Assembly (NCBI RefSeq): GCF_018446385.1
Contig: NC_055988.1
Span: 165,366,209 to 165,430,208 of the forward strand
DNA from: Zingiber officinale
Lineage: Eukaryota; Streptophyta; Magnoliopsida; Zingiberales; Zingiberaceae
DNA: 64,000 nucleotides
Reading direction: 5' to 3'
Positions within the stretch are counted from its first letter, which is position 1. Every line of letters begins with the position of its first letter. Below are positions 34,872 through 47,618 of the stretch, in pieces. The notes below the pieces were generated by a model that made no database searches, had not been told where the DNA came from, and saw only the letters and a list, made by a program, of their open reading frames with translations. Both the position numbers and the translations under genes were made by a program.

Positions 34872-35559
34872 CGCAATACCCAAAGATCAATCACGGCGAC
34901 CAGCGATCGGAGAATGATTCGGGAGGAAAAAGAGTCGAAGCTTCGAATTGGAGGAAATTAAAATCTCACCCTGGAAAAGGGAATTTACCGCAACGCGTTT
35001 AGAGTTTTATTAATTAATTATTATTTTCTGAAAAATATCTCCATTTTAAATTTTAATTTCAAATTATTTTGCCAAAAGTAAGAGAGACTAAGCTATAAAC
35101 GAGCGTGAATATATTTGATATGGTTCTACGACGTAGCCGAGTTACTACTTATAGCAGAATTATAACACAGGAGTAAAATTTGAATCCTCTAAAATTTATT
35201 TCCTAAGTAAATATAAGTTTTTTTTTTCACTTATTTATTTGCCATAATTTACCACTCTTCTATAGATTTTGGGGCTCATTGTAGAAGGACGTCTGACATG
35301 CATATTATCATAATTTTACAACACGTGAATAAATTTGATGTTGAATTGGATAAAAATTTATTTATATTCATTTAATAATAAGATGAGTTAAATAAATAAA
35401 TTTAATTTTTATATATATAAAATTTATCGTAGGAATGTTAGAACTAGACTGAACATCATAAATATTTTTACTGTACTACCTCTTCTATTACATATCAATT
35501 TTTTAGAAATCTAAATCTCCTAGTTTTATCAATGAGTTTCGATCAAAATTCATTAATGG
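34872..35559. other. Promoter side of the small membrane protein gene, AT-rich
   Basis: The first 100 bases are GC-rich 5' leader of the minus-strand gene. Beyond about 34990 the DNA is AT-rich and shows nothing recognisable up to the LTR at 35560. Confidence 0.5.
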
Positions 35560-36652
35560 TGTAAGTACCCCGAGTTGATTTTGATGTGGTTAACCGAGTT
35601 AAATCATATAGTTTTGATACATTGTGTTTGAGTGTGCAGGAACTTAGGAATCTAAGAAGTCGAGTGGAAAAAGTGGTGAGTGAGAAGGATGACATGGGAA
35701 ATGAGTCGACAGACTTGATGCATCCTAGGGATGAAAAGTTGTGGAAGAGTACACCGGTGGACGAGAATGATACATACGGAGCGTTCGAGGGTTGAAAAGC
35801 CAAGGAGGAAACATACTCGAGGAGAAGATTGGAGTTGAGTTTGGGTGAACTCAATTTCGGATGGTTGGAACATCACCTAAAGAAGCATAAGGAAGAGTTA
35901 ACCGATTAGAGGTTAACTAGATGCCCTAAAGGAGCTTAGAGGTGCCCTTGTGCCTCCCTTGGAGGCACCCTCATGGAGCTTGGAGGTGCCTCCAATGAAC
36001 ATTAGCCTTGAGAAGAGGATAAACTTTATCCTCTTAAGAGGCATCCTGGATCTCTTTAGAGGTGCTAGGATACTTCCAAGTAATAGTAACTTTTTCTATG
36101 AGGTTATAAATAAACCCTTAGAGTTAGGAATTATTCATCAATCATAGTATTTAACTTCCTAGCTATTTCTAAAATTTTAAAGACTGTAAGACGATACTTC
36201 GTCTTCACGAAGTACGAGTCTGATATGGTAAGTAAGGTACGAAACCTTTCCTATGATAAATTATATAAAGTTGTACAAATACTAAATAGATCATTTTGTA
36301 AAATCAGGACTAAATATATAAATGAAAAGAAGAAATACACATGTTTGTTAGAAGATCTTAATAAACTTAAAAAAAATACAAATTTAGAAGGTAAGATAGG
36401 ATTATTAGAAAATTTTGTATGTTCAAATTTTAGGAATTATAATAAATTTAATTGGTATTTTAAGAAACATAAAGGTCAAATTGTGAGAAATAATATTCTT
36501 ATAAAATACTGGATAAATTCAATAGGTAGAAACTTATTTAGAATACCAAAATCTATACTAATTGTTAAATAATTTCATGTGTATGTTAGAAATTTGAATC
36601 ATTTTGATTTATTAACACTTTTAGTAAAATTAAATTTGTAGATCTTCTATTC

Positions 36653-36825
36653 GGGACCAAATTCTCTGGACCATTTTTTACGGTCCAGAGGAGGGCCCCT
36701 TTGCATGTATTAGTGGAATAAATGACTTCCACTTATAAAATAGATGGGGACCATTCATCCTCACCAATACATGCAAAAAGGTCATCCCTTGGATCGTAAA
36801 AAACGGTTTAGAGGATCTGTTCTCC
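36653..36825. mobile_element. Foldback MITE (173 bp)
   Basis: The two halves are inverted copies about 60 bp long: the block with TTTTTTACGGTCCAGAGG and TTTGCATGTATTAGTG on the left reappears reversed on the right. A stem-loop of nearly the full length is possible. No clear target duplication is seen. Confidence 0.65.
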
Positions 36826-37717
36826 TTTTGTTCAGATTTTCTGTCCAAGTTTTTTTTTTCAAAAATGGAAAAATTATCTGCTAAGAGAAAAAATTTCAAA
36901 CAGTTATATTATTTTTTAAAAAATTATTAACAAAAATAGGATTTTTAAAATTAAAATTATTTCTAAAATTAATTTTTGAGCATCTCAATTTTTCTATAAT
37001 AAAATATTATATTTTTTGTTGATAACAAATATTTCAAACATTTTCAACCGTTATATTAATTATTATAATTTTTTTTTTACTAAAAATCATGTTTTATAAT
37101 TGAAAATTATTGAAAATTTTAATTTTTATATGGATAAACTTATATTTTATATTTTTTAGAAAAATTATCAAGCATTTTCAAAGTCTAAAAATAATTTTAA
37201 TCGGTAAATTTTTAAATACATATTTTTGTTCCAAAATATTTATTTTGGTTATGAAAGAAAATAGTATTTTCGTGAAATTTTTTATTCTGATCAAAATATT
37301 TCTGTGTAACATTAACAACATTTTTCAGAATTTAAAATAATTTAAAAATACTTTTAAAATTATTTTTGGCAAATATAAGAATTATTTCTTAAATATTATT
37401 TTCGTGAAAATTTATTTCGGTAAAAATATAGAAATTTAGTAACTTTGCAACCAAACCCTCCAATTTTTCTCATATTTTTATGCTATTGTTTTTTATTTTT
37501 CCTTAATTTTGGATGGGATCAAAAGGGGAAGAATAATTAGATGTTAGGTTTAAGAGGAGGTTTTATTTAATTATTATTTAAATAATTCTATTTATTGCCT
37601 ATTTATTTATGTGAAATTTAAATAATTCTATTTAATTATCAAATTTAAGTTATAATTGATTTTTACTTGTTTGTTTAACCCTAACCTTGGATTGATACAC
37701 ATCAAAAATGGAGAGAT

Positions 37718-38647
37718 TGTAAGTACCTCAAGTTAGTTTTATGTGATCAATTGAGTTAAGTTAGGTCTTATGTTATTTTGATGTCTTGTGTCTAAGTGTG
37801 CAGGAACTTAAGAATACGAGAAATCGAGCAGAAGATATGGCAAGTGAGAAGGATGACACGATAAATAAGTCGGTGGGCTCGGTTCTTCGAGAGATGAGAA
37901 GCTGCAGAAGAATACACCAGTAGACGAGAGGGAACATGCACAACACATCCAAGGGATGAGAAGTCAGGGCAGAAGCTTACTCGAGGAGAAGGTCGAAGTT
38001 GGGTTAGGGTGAGCTCAATTCCGAACGACCGAAGTATCACCCAAGCGAGCATGGGAAAAAGAATGATAAATACTATAATTGACCATTCGGACGAACAGTG
38101 CTCGAGGTACCTCTAATGGCTTTGGAGGCACCTCGAGCTTCGACAGCAAAGCTCCCGCATTTGAGACTTGAGGCACCTCCAACCTGCTTGAGGCACCTAG
38201 GATAAATAGTATCGAGGTGCCTCCAACAAAGCAGAATCGTTAAGTGACCGTTGTTGTGTGTATAAAACTTTATCCACTTAGAGGCGCCTTGCATGTCTTT
38301 GGAGGCGCCTCTAAGCCATATCAGCATAACATTAACTTTTCCCAGAAGACTATAAAAAACCCCTGAAGTTAGGAATTATTCATCAATCAATGTATTCATT
38401 TCTTTAATAGTTTTTGAGCTTTCAAAGTCGGTAAAAGACTACTTCGCCTTCACGAAGGAGTTATTTTAATAGAGTTTTTCAATTACTTTAGATTAACAAC
38501 TATCTAAATTGTAACTAAGTAAACTATGAATCTTTTACTTATTTGTTTATGTGTTTAATTAATATTGTGTCTTTGCTGAGTTCGAAAAGCAAGAGATTTG
38601 TCTAACTCTCTTTTCACCCCTCTCTAGCTAACCTACTTGGACCAACA
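37718..38647 (+). repeat. 3' LTR (930 bp) of the 35560-38647 element
   Basis: It begins TGTAAGTACCTC and ends TTGGACCAACA. A TATA box (ACTATAAAAAACCC) lies at about 38350. Upstream at 38095-38320 are seven or so GAGGCACCTC / GGAGGCGCCTC motifs, most with the central CpG changed to CA or TG. Confidence 0.8.
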
Positions 38648-39891
38648 TTGACTAGTAAGTCCAAACAAGTCAATGTGATCATATGTTTGACAAGAGAAAA
38701 ATCCTAGGGAGAGGTAATCCTAGGTAATGGGAAGTCTTAAAGGAGTGAATTCCAAGTAAGTATAACTGAAAGGTTGCAGAAATATCTTAGTAGATCAAGT
38801 TGATCAGACACTAAGCAGAATCAGATTGAGTCCAAACATGCCTAGAGGACTAGATGTTTGGCGAGTACGTTAAGGTAAACTCCTGGAGTAGAGTGGTGAG
38901 ATTTGTATCCTAGTTGGGACAAATCTCAAGGGTTGATCCAACTAAAGAAACCAACAAGGTTTCTAAGTGGATATCAAAACAGTCATAACTGTCTTTATTG
39001 TACATGCATACTATTATCTAATTCTGTTTTAGATGGCTACTACTATTATTCGGTTTATGCTCACTTTGTTTTGTAGGAAAACAAAGTTCTGAGTTGACCA
39101 CGATTGCTTTTCTCTATCCACACTGTGATTTCTCAGCTGTGACGAACGCGATCGCTGGCCAAAAGTTCGGTCTCCAGCCTCAAAGCAATGCTCGATTGTC
39201 GGCCTCCCAACCCAATCTCTGACACTCTCCGACCACTAAAGGCGATTGCCAGCCACCCGAAGCGATAGTTAGCCCCTAAGGCATACAGAATTGCTAGATG
39301 CGGCCGAGACCATCTCTACCACGACAAACACGGTTGCCGGTCTATGGCTCAGTCGCTAGCCGATGACAGTCCCAACGACGGAGATGAAAGGGCATCGCTA
39401 CGTCTCAGCACAGTTATCGTGCCCTTTCTTCCAGCGCTTGGCATCGAGCGAACAATTGCGATTTCTCAATGATCGTAGAACACGACAAAGTAAACTTCGT
39501 CGACGATACCTCCAATAGTGAACAGGTATGTTTTCAAGAGTTTCATGTTTTTATAGCTCATAATGCTCTGATATCATTATTAATTCTATAGCATGAAAGG
39601 AATTCTGAAAACGGTAAACACTTATAGTGGATTTCACGATGAAGATCTTGTGTTCTTTGTACTTATTGTAATGATTACAAATTGAATTGTCCTTGCAAGT
39701 TCACGAATCAAATCCCTTGCCTTTTTGATGTTCTGTTTACCTGATGATGAATTGATCATCTTCTTCTTTTGAATGCCTTGGACGTTTATATAGGAAAAGC
39801 AATTGGTAACTTCTGCTCTAATTGCACGTAATGGCAGAAGATGAAGAGGAGCCTTCTTTCATCTTCTTAACATGTGCGGTCACCGCACACG
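38648..39891. other. Unclassified retroelement-like remnants
   Basis: The part 38650-38980 uses the same vocabulary as 13744-14427, mostly in reverse orientation. A sequence near 39569-39580 (TGCTCTGATATCATTA) resembles a reversed plant tRNA-Met primer-binding site. The GC-rich stretch 39100-39480 has no recognisable domain. There is no intact element or gene. Confidence 0.4.
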
Positions 39892-40122
39892 TCCAACAAG
39901 AACGTAGTGACGCTACCACAGAACGGCGGCGTGGCATACACCCATGCCAATGTCAGCCTGGTGGAGTAGGAGTTCGGCTACCGGCCGACCACCGAGCTCA
40001 CCGCCTGCCTCAAGAAGTTCGTCGACTGGTATGTCAACTACTACAAAGTTCAGACCGATAAGCATACCGACATCAACAAGAATGCCGAGGAAGATGAAGA
40101 AACTCCGGCGAACCATGGCTAA
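39892..40122 (+). pseudogene. 3' fragment of a UDP-glucuronate 4-epimerase (GAE) gene
   Basis: GAE makes UDP-galacturonate for pectin. This frame matches only the last 70 or so residues of the family: a THANVSL block, then FGYRPTTELTACLKKFVDWYVNYY, then an acidic tail ending at a natural-looking stop at 40120-40122. The family normally has an Arg-Glu-Leu-Gly-Tyr motif here; in this copy the codon before Glu-Phe-Gly-Tyr is TAG at 39967-39969. The N-terminal Rossmann domain is absent. Plant GAE genes usually lack introns, so the fragment could come from DNA or RNA. It sits 288 bp past the convergent end of the Tic22 gene. Confidence 0.85.
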
Positions 40123-40409
40123 TTACTTCAAATTAAGTGTATCTAACCTACCACTCTCAATTATAGAATTATATAAAAAGAAAAAGAAAAAGGGTGATCA
40201 CCTAGTTGATACCCATAATAGAAATTGTGTGAATGGTCATATAGACTTTACCTGCGCAACCATAGTTGATATTTGTCTAGAGAAGACACAATAATCCTAT
40301 CAATATTGAAATATTGTCTATCGAAAATTGATCACTTGTTTGATGGTAGAAAGGCAATATCAATTGATCTCTGGACGATTTAACAAGCAGATGGAGAACA
40401 ACTCCATTT

Positions 40410-43400
40410 TTACTTGTTTTCTTCATTAGGATCAACAGCTACGTTGAAGCCGGGAGGAATGAACACTATGTCATCCCACTTCGATGAGTTTTCCTGCACA
40501 CGTTATAGCGAGTACTGAGACTTTGTCGGTAGCAACAGTGCTTTGTGAAATATGCCACCTGAAAACTCACCTTCATAGCAGCAATTATGTCCTCTAGAAC
40601 TGAAACCTTCAAGTCAACACACAGAAAGGTCGATCCACAGAAGAAGAAAATAGGAAGATTGAGAAGTTGGCTTTTAATTCGAAACTACTCTCAAAGTTGT
40701 ACGGAGTACCTCAATGTCTCCCTTCCTTAAAGCAGGATTTAACCGCCTTTGCTGTCGAGATGCTCTGCGTAATGAGTCGTCTAGGTCCTCCTTAACAACA
40801 GTATGTTGATTAAATAATTTACAGTGACTACAATTATAAACAACAGAGAAAATTATTGAGTGACAACCGATCACCTTTCTGAAGAAAGCTGGACGATATT
40901 TCTTGTCTTGACTCTTCAAGACCAAGCTCCTCGACTAAAAGGACAAAATATAGGCCATTATACAAAAATATTATTGAAAGGAAAAAAAATGCTTCATTTG
41001 ATTGAAAACAAGCAAAATTTCAGAAGCTTTTTGGGTTTTGAAGTTGAAGACACTAGAGGAATGGTGAAATTCCCATAAAGTGTACTTAAAACAATATACG
41101 TAATAATAACAATAATAATAATACTAATAATAATAAATTCTATTTTCTCGTTGAGAGTTTATAATCTACTAGATTTCATTTGCAAACCACTAAATTTCTT
41201 GTTAGGACTTTATGGTGAAATTCCCATAAATTGTACCACATAGCATTTACTTCCACTATAGAAACGTCAACACTAAAGCTACCCACCACCATTAAAAACA
41301 GGACCAACCACTAAATTTCGTTGCTTACATAACATCTACTTCTACTTCTACTTCTAAGCCAACCTTTGAATTAGACTTGTTAGTGTTCTCTAGAAAGATA
41401 TTCATAGTTGTTCTACCTCTCATTCTAATTTTTTTTTATCACCGAGCTATTTTACCTTTATTTTTTTTCTGGGGATTCACACTCTCTTCTCAATACTAAA
41501 TCACTTCCAAGTAGAGACATTAAGGTCAAATGCATTGTAGGTTAAAATGGGTATTATTGGCATATAGATTAGTTGAAGGCTTAATTACTAGCTAAAAAAT
41601 GCACTCAGGTCTATGCAATGGTTTGCTTAGATACTTTTTCCTATAAGGCTAAGATCGCTTCAATCTGTTTGTTCCACCTTAGCATTCATATTTCAATAAG
41701 CCCTTCACCAGTTAGATATTATGAATACCTTTCTCCACAGCTAGTCACAATCACATGGAAGAAGTATACATAGAGCAAGCTGATGATTAGTTGCTCAAGA
41801 GGAGAGTGATCTAGTATGCAATGTCTATAGAGTCTAAAGCAATCCCATAGAGTATGCTTTGGTAAATTCTCATCTTCTCTCCTTCGATTTGGTAGTCTCT
41901 ACACACGAGTTTATCTAGTTTAAACAAATGAGGAACAAGTTGAGACATACTCTTAAGGCCTAGAAAACTGCACTGTGATATCCAAAGTGTGATGCGTATA
42001 GTTCTAATCTAGTATTTGGAGAAATGGCAAACCACACAAAGACTGAACGTCATTTCATCAAAAAGGAGCAATGCAAACAAATTATGACATCATACGTGTC
42101 AATCAGTTAATTTTCTAATAAATTCTTAAGAGGTCCTAGGATCTAGGATCCGGTATACATGTAACAAGCTAGGTTTTTTGTTTTCAAATATCATTAGCTT
42201 GAGATAGTGTTAAGCACCTAAATGTAAATATTAGTATTGCCTAAATGCAACTAAACTAATGAATAATGTATGAAAAAGATTTTAGAGGAGAAAAAAACTA
42301 AGAATAATTTTGCATGTGGAGACCCAAGGATTCAATTAAAGTAACTTTGAAAATTAGCTAGTTAATATATAACATCAAAGTGCAGAATGCCATCTAAAGG
42401 AAAATATGAAAATGGAATCAAAACAATTTAAACAGGCCTTCTTTCCAATTATACTAAATAAGCCTGTGATTTAATGATAAAAGCATCATAACAAGTACAT
42501 TGCACAAAAACATTGAAGATGCAAATAGTATGGCCGAATAAACTGGCATGTAATTGAGGATGCAAAGTTGTTGTTTTGAGGCTGATAATAGTAATAGGCA
42601 AATTAAAATTAATTTACACAAATTTAACTGCAGATCTGCATTTATTCTCAAAGACTAAATTACGAAAAAAAGGAAATTGATTGCAAAACTAAATTTGGAA
42701 AGCATTATTATTGTGTCATGACAAGATGTGTGAAATGACATAAATCATTCCACAACTTCCATATTGTCTGAACATGGTATGAAGTTGTCAATATCATCAA
42801 GGCTCAGCAAAAAGATAGGAACACCAGATAATACATAAATCTACCATATCACATTGATAACGATAGCATAAAAGGCATCAGTTGAGAGCATTAAAATTTA
42901 TACCTGGAAGATAGGAACACCAGATAATACATAAATCTACCATATCACATTGATAACGATAGCATAAAAGGCATTAGTTGAAAGCATTAAAATTTAAACC
43001 TGGAAGATAGGAACACCAGGAAAATCATATACAGGATGCCCTTCATACTCCTTCACCTAAAATATAAATTCTATTGATCATGACTAATGAAAAAGAAACA
43101 ATCTTCAATCATATATAAAACAAAAATATACGCAAATTCATATCCCCAGACATTGTAGATTTTGCTACTTTCCAGAATATTAAAGCCAGAAAGCTTTATT
43201 TTGTCAACGCAACAAAAAATATAATAGTAGCTAAAAAAAATTGTAGACTGATACAATTTGTTGAAATTCATACATAGTTAATAGTTTAGCCCCAGATTAC
43301 TAGATATTCCTTTGGAAGTTCGGAAGAGTTTAAGATAGCATCATTAAATAACGATAAACTGTTTGATAAAATTCTAAAACAGAAGATGGTAGAGAAATGG

Positions 43401-46093
43401 AGAAAAGGTCATTTAGAAGCTAAAGTGGATTTTGGCAGGGACCATATACAACATATGTAATCTACATATGCAATAAAACAACCTTAGTTCATTAAAAATA
43501 ACTTAAACTAAGCAAATTGGCTTGAAAACTTAATATATCTAGTTAATAGTTTGTAACTTATACGTGTCAACTTAAAGAGTTGTTTTGCAAATAATAAATT
43601 CTTTACGTATCAATATAAATGTTTTAAAATTTTATATAGACCTTGTATGCATTTGCATACTGCATATGTGTTATGCAGTGGGTTTGACTATACATTGCTT
43701 GAATGCGTCTTTTGAAACCTTAAAGTCTTGCTAATTTGCAGCTTAACCAAATCTTTTTACACAAGATGTGTTTGATGGACTTGGCCCCAAAGGATCACAT
43801 CTTTGAGATAATAGAGTTTTGTCCATTTCCCTATCAGTGGAGGAGAATAAAATAGAGACATTGGGGAATCACTTTACCAAGGAAGAGCTGGATTGGGTTT
43901 GTGGAGAGGACATAAAAGGAAAGTGAAGAGAGAGAATGCCAGAGTTGTTGTTGGGTAAGGAAGAAAGTGAATGTTAAACTTGTTAGTGTCTATGTCCGCG
44001 ATGAGTGCAAATGGGGAGGGACATGACAAAGAGAGGGAGAAGATTATTGCTTATACAAAAGAGGGAACAAGGATCACCAACTATGTTTATGAAGGATGAG
44101 AGCATAGTTATTTAAGGCGTGAGATGCTCAAAAGCGCATATGTGCTATGGGGCTTGAGTCGCTAGGCACAAGGTGAGGTGCACACCTTACCAAAGTAAAA
44201 GACGCTTTGGGTATAAATTTATACAATTCAAACATATATAGGAAATTTCGGCCAGCATATTTCATTAACAAAATTATAATCCATAGACTATTAAACATTA
44301 ATGTAAATATAAAATTCACTGACACTCAAATATTGAAATAATTCATTTTCATAATCAAAATTAAACTTCAAATTATAGAAAAAACAAACTTCAAATATTG
44401 AAGAGTCATGCAAAGAGAAATAAGTTTGCAAGGGAGGTTGATGTTCATTTTCTAGGGGAGAGAAAGAGTCGTGCAAGAAAAATGTGTCGCTCAAGAAAAA
44501 TGTGTAGTATGTACGCAACATAATTAAAGGTTGATGTTTATTTTTCATGGGAGAGGAAAAGTCATGCTAGAAAAATCTACCTCATGCATGCAACCTAATT
44601 AATTTAAAGAGTAATTAAAGGTATGTGTTGGGTTTTAAAAAAAAATCACTTCAATAAGGCAAGGAAAATCACACCTTAAGCGCGCCTTACCTCTTGAAAG
44701 GCGTGCGCTTAAGCGCTCTTCTTTCAAGTATTGCACCTGGGTCACTACCAAGCACAAATGGCGTGCCTAGCTACACCTGGCTAGGCGCACACTTTTCACA
44801 ACTATGGAGAGAGAGACTGTAAAATCTCTAGCTACCCACAGTTAAATGTTAAATCATGGATCTTGCGTTTAAAGAACTTCGCAGCACATATAAACACATA
44901 TTCCTAATAGGTTGGTTCTCAACTGTTGCACACTGAGCTTTGCCACCGAAGAACATAATATTGTTAGCACCTATGATCCAGAGGACTAAAAAATATTCTT
45001 TCAGAACAACCACCACCTAGTCATGGAGTTCTAGCAGGCTTCCAATCATAGCAATAATTGAATAGTTTAACCAGTAAACAATTAACAAATATAGGATCAA
45101 AATTAAATATCCAGTATGTCTATAATTTTGTAGGAAACAAAACGGCCAACTACTAGTAATTGTGTTTCCTTGCCTGATTATTACAAACAGGAGAAACAAT
45201 AACACTCTCTCCCAAACAATCTAGGGCCGGTTACATTGCTTCCCAACGAGCTAAGAACTATTTTTCGACGATGAGCAAGTTCATACCTTAATTGCGTTTG
45301 CAATTTGTGATGAATCAGGTAGAAACCTCAAGGCAACTCCATCGACCTTAAGCTGAAAAACCTGCGAGCTTGTCGAATCAGGCAAACATCCAAACAAAAA
45401 ATGAAGTGATGAACTTCAATACACCTGAAGCAAACGGCAGCACGAAATTCCAGAGCACAAATAAAATTAAGGAGAAGTATCAGCTTCAAAGAAAACGAGG
45501 GGAAATGTTTTCTTCAGTGAAAACAAAAGAATCTACACAACTAGAAATGAAAAATTCCAGAATCGTCTCACCTTATTGAGGGCCACAGGGACAACCTTCG
45601 CTCCCTGCCGCATGTCCACATTCATGGATCTCATTTGCTCCAGCAGCGCCTCGGCGTCCTCCTCCTTGAAGCAGAAGAGCCCCAAATTTTTGCCGCTGCG
45701 CACGCCAGACACGAGAACGAAGTCCTCCTCGGCGTTGCTGAGTGCGTAGACGGGCACCCCGGCGAGCCGCTCCTGGATGGCGTCCATCGACAGGGTTTTG
45801 TCTCGGGCGGGAGCGTCTTCAGGGAGAGAAATACTGGCCCAGGGGCCAGGCGATGAGGGAGAAGGAGAGGCGAGGCCGTGGAGAAGGGACTGCCGCGCTC
45901 GGTCGGCGAGGGTTTGGACGGCGGAGTGGAGGCGGATTCTGAGGGGAGACGAGTCGGAGAAGAGGGAGTTGAGGTGGGATTGAATGGTGAGGAAGAAGGG
46001 ATTCGGTTCGCCGGGAATTGACGAGGACGACCGCGACGACGGCGGCGGCGTCAGCGTCGGCGGGAGGTTTGGGGGTTTAGGCCAAGGGAACAT
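40410..46093 (-). CDS. TIC22: Tic22-family chloroplast protein import component, 7 exons, 304 aa
   Basis: Exons are 45572-46093, 45287-45361, 43000-43056, 40875-40934, 40710-40790, 40571-40606 and 40410-40493. All join in phase 0 with GT-AG borders and sum to 305 codons including the stop. Tic22 is a soluble protein of the space between the two chloroplast envelope membranes that helps preproteins pass from the TOC to the TIC complex. Seen here: a Pro/Ser-rich N-terminus that could be a transit peptide, the block LAGVPVYALSNAEEDFVLVSG, NK-VFQLKVDGVALRFLPDS, DFPGVPIFQ, KSQDKKYRPAFFRK, LRRASRQQRRLNPALRKGDIE and the C-terminal WDDIVFIPPGF. Length is close to the 313 aa of the Arabidopsis Tic22-III protein. 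The exon 2 acceptor was placed at 45362-45363 because it keeps Val-Phe-Gln-Leu. Exon 3 carries a duplicated donor site (see 42812-43020). Confidence 0.93.
41101..41147. repeat. AAT/ATA microsatellite in Tic22 intron 3
   Basis: The stretch is built of imperfect ATA/AAT triplets (AATAATAACAATAATAATAA and so on). It is a simple sequence repeat with no coding role. Confidence 0.85.
42812..43020. repeat. 96-bp tandem duplication covering the Tic22 exon 3 splice donor
   Basis: AAGATAGGAACACCAG starts at 42812, 42908 and 43004, giving two full 96-bp units plus the original end. On the coding strand this is the last 20 or so bases of exon 3 plus about 75 bp of intron. The copy ending at 42905 keeps a second intact donor (CAG followed by GTATAA). 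Use of it would extend exon 3 by 96 bp, but the added frame meets a stop at once, so only the donor at 42999 yields the full protein. The units are nearly identical, so the event is recent. Confidence 0.92.
44103..44806. mobile_element. hAT-like MITE (704 bp) in Tic22 intron 2
   Basis: The ends are inverted (CATAGTTATTTAAGGCG at left; the right end reversed reads CATAGTTGTGAAAAGTGTGCG). Inside are several palindromic AAGCGCGCCTTA-like and CTAGGCGC runs, typical of a plant family whose members end in CAACTATG. The flanks are both GAGAG-rich, so the target duplication is plausible but not clear. There is no coding capacity. Confidence 0.6.
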
Positions 46094-46470
46094 TTTTTAT
46101 GCGGACGTTCGATGGAGGTGGAAACGGCCGGCGTGTAATTCTTCGAATGACGGCATGGCTTTTGGCTTTGGCCTTCTTTTATGCGAGGATTCGTAAAGGA
46201 GTGATCTGAACCCTCCGTTAATCTCGTGGATGGATCAGATTAGAAAGAATTTTTGAAATTAGGCATCGACGATCCAATTCAATTCGTGGTAACAATAGCG
46301 GCTTGGTGGTCGGTTTTAAGGACGTGTTTGGTCATGCATAAGAAATGAAATCATGTTGTTTGGTTTAATTTAGATGATTAAATAAAATTTTATTTTTTTT
46401 TAGAGATTTTAGTATATAATTTGATGTAACATTGTATCGTATTATTTTTGGTTCAATCTATAAGCATGTA

Positions 46471-46974
46471 TAGAGATGTAAATGAACCAAGTCGCTCATG
46501 AGCTATTCGAAGCTCGATTCGATAAAAGCTCGTTTGAGCTCGTTTAATAAGGCTCATTAAGATAAACAAATCAAGCTCAAGCTTCGCAATACTCAGCTTG
46601 TTAGCTCGTGAACACGTTCTTTAAGCTCATGAATCAACTTTTAAATTAAAATAATAATAATTTTGATATTAAATTATATATTTTACACTCTACTTATGAA
46701 AATTAAAGACAAATATATTAAATTTATTTATTAGAATAAATTTATAAATTTTAATAAGAATATTATAATTTTCTCTAAATATATAATTTAATTTTTAATA
46801 AATATTTAAATTTATAATTTATACTTATTAAGCTCGTTCAGGCTCGATAAATATTCGAATAAGCTCGCGAGTCATAAATATATTCATTAAATAAAGCTCG
46901 AGCTCGGCTTGATTATAAACAAGCCAAGCTCAAACATTCAAGAGTTCGGCTTGGCTCGACTCGATTCACCCCTA
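46471..46974. mobile_element. Non-autonomous hAT element (504 bp) with 8-bp target duplication
   Basis: The octamer AGCATGTA is present at 46463-46470 and 46975-46982, a perfect hAT-type duplication. The ends are inverted repeats (TAGAGATGTAAATGAACC against TAGGGGTGAATCGAGTCG when the right end is reversed). The interior is full of GCTCGAGCTCG-like palindromic runs around an AT-rich centre, a very common plant hAT MITE design. It lies upstream of the Tic22 promoter. Confidence 0.88.
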
Positions 46975-46982
46975 AGCATGTA

Positions 46983-47411
46983 TAGTTGTCCATACTCTCA
47001 ATTTAAATAAAAAAATTATAAAAGTCGCCCAAATGGACGATGTGCGCGATGGTATTTATTTTTTTTTGTAAATAAATAAAATCAGATAATATTTTAATTT
47101 TTTATTAATTTATAATTTTTTAAAAATAATTTTATTAGATTTAGATTAAGTAAATTTAATTTATTTCAACTATATCTAGAAGATAAATTGATTTAATTTA
47201 ATAAAATTTCAATTAAAATATCATAGTTTTAAAAAAGAAATCATCGTCTTCCTTCTTCCTCTCCCCTGCTGTCACCGCCTACTACCCACAATTATTGCTA
47301 TTCTGTGCAAATAGTGGTGGCAGCGGCTACCGACGCTTATTGTCACCTCTAGCACCGCCCGCCGCTACTGTGAGCAAACGAAGCTTCGACAAGAACCTAC
47401 ACACGTGAAGG
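46983..47411. other. Intergenic spacer
   Basis: It is AT-rich to about 47230, then moderately GC-rich with repeated Ala/Ser/Thr-like codons but no sustained frame. It continues as 59753 onward on the other side of the 47412-59747 element. No gene was recognised when the two flanks were considered separately. Confidence 0.5.
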
Positions 47412-47618
47412 TGTTAGAGATAAAAAACTCTTTTTATTCTAAAAAAAAACAATAGACCATTGACTTTATATAACCTTACAATGAGATAATATTTTAGAAA
47501 GCAATCCACATAGGGTAAAGATCAAACTAGATCCTAATTAATAGGTTTTATTGTAGTCAAACTAGATCCTAATTAATAGGCTTTATTGTAATTGACAATT
47601 TCAACTCTTATCCTAACA
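47412..47618 (-). repeat. 3' LTR (207 bp) of the large Copia element
   Basis: It starts TGTTAGAGATAAA and ends ATCCTAACA. It contains an internal tandem doubling of a 34-bp unit with CTAGATCCTAATTAATAGG, present in both LTRs and therefore older than the insertion. A pyrimidine-rich tract (purine-rich on the element strand) follows at 47620-47635. Confidence 0.9.

Larger units (their letters stand above)
35560..38647 (+). mobile_element. Gag-only Copia-type element with internal deletion
   Basis: The partial 5' LTR runs from 35560 (TGTAAGTACCCC) to about 36218, where it passes directly into the gag tail region (36219-36572, coiled-coil type, related to 11600-11990). An AT-rich stretch, a purine tract (AAAAATGGAGAGAT) and a 3' LTR at 37718-38647 follow. 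The LTR family is that of 12865-13743. No matching 5-bp duplication is seen at the outer ends. It is old and broken in several places, and it carries a foldback MITE at 36653-36825. Confidence 0.7.

Noticed and set aside
35560-38647. Search for a target duplication at the outer ends of this element
   Set aside because: The flanking pentamers (AATGG and TTGAC) do not match, so the two ends may come from different insertions or a rearrangement.
45635-45983. Plus-strand frames opposite Tic22 exon 1
   Set aside because: They are shadows of the GC-rich first exon of Tic22.
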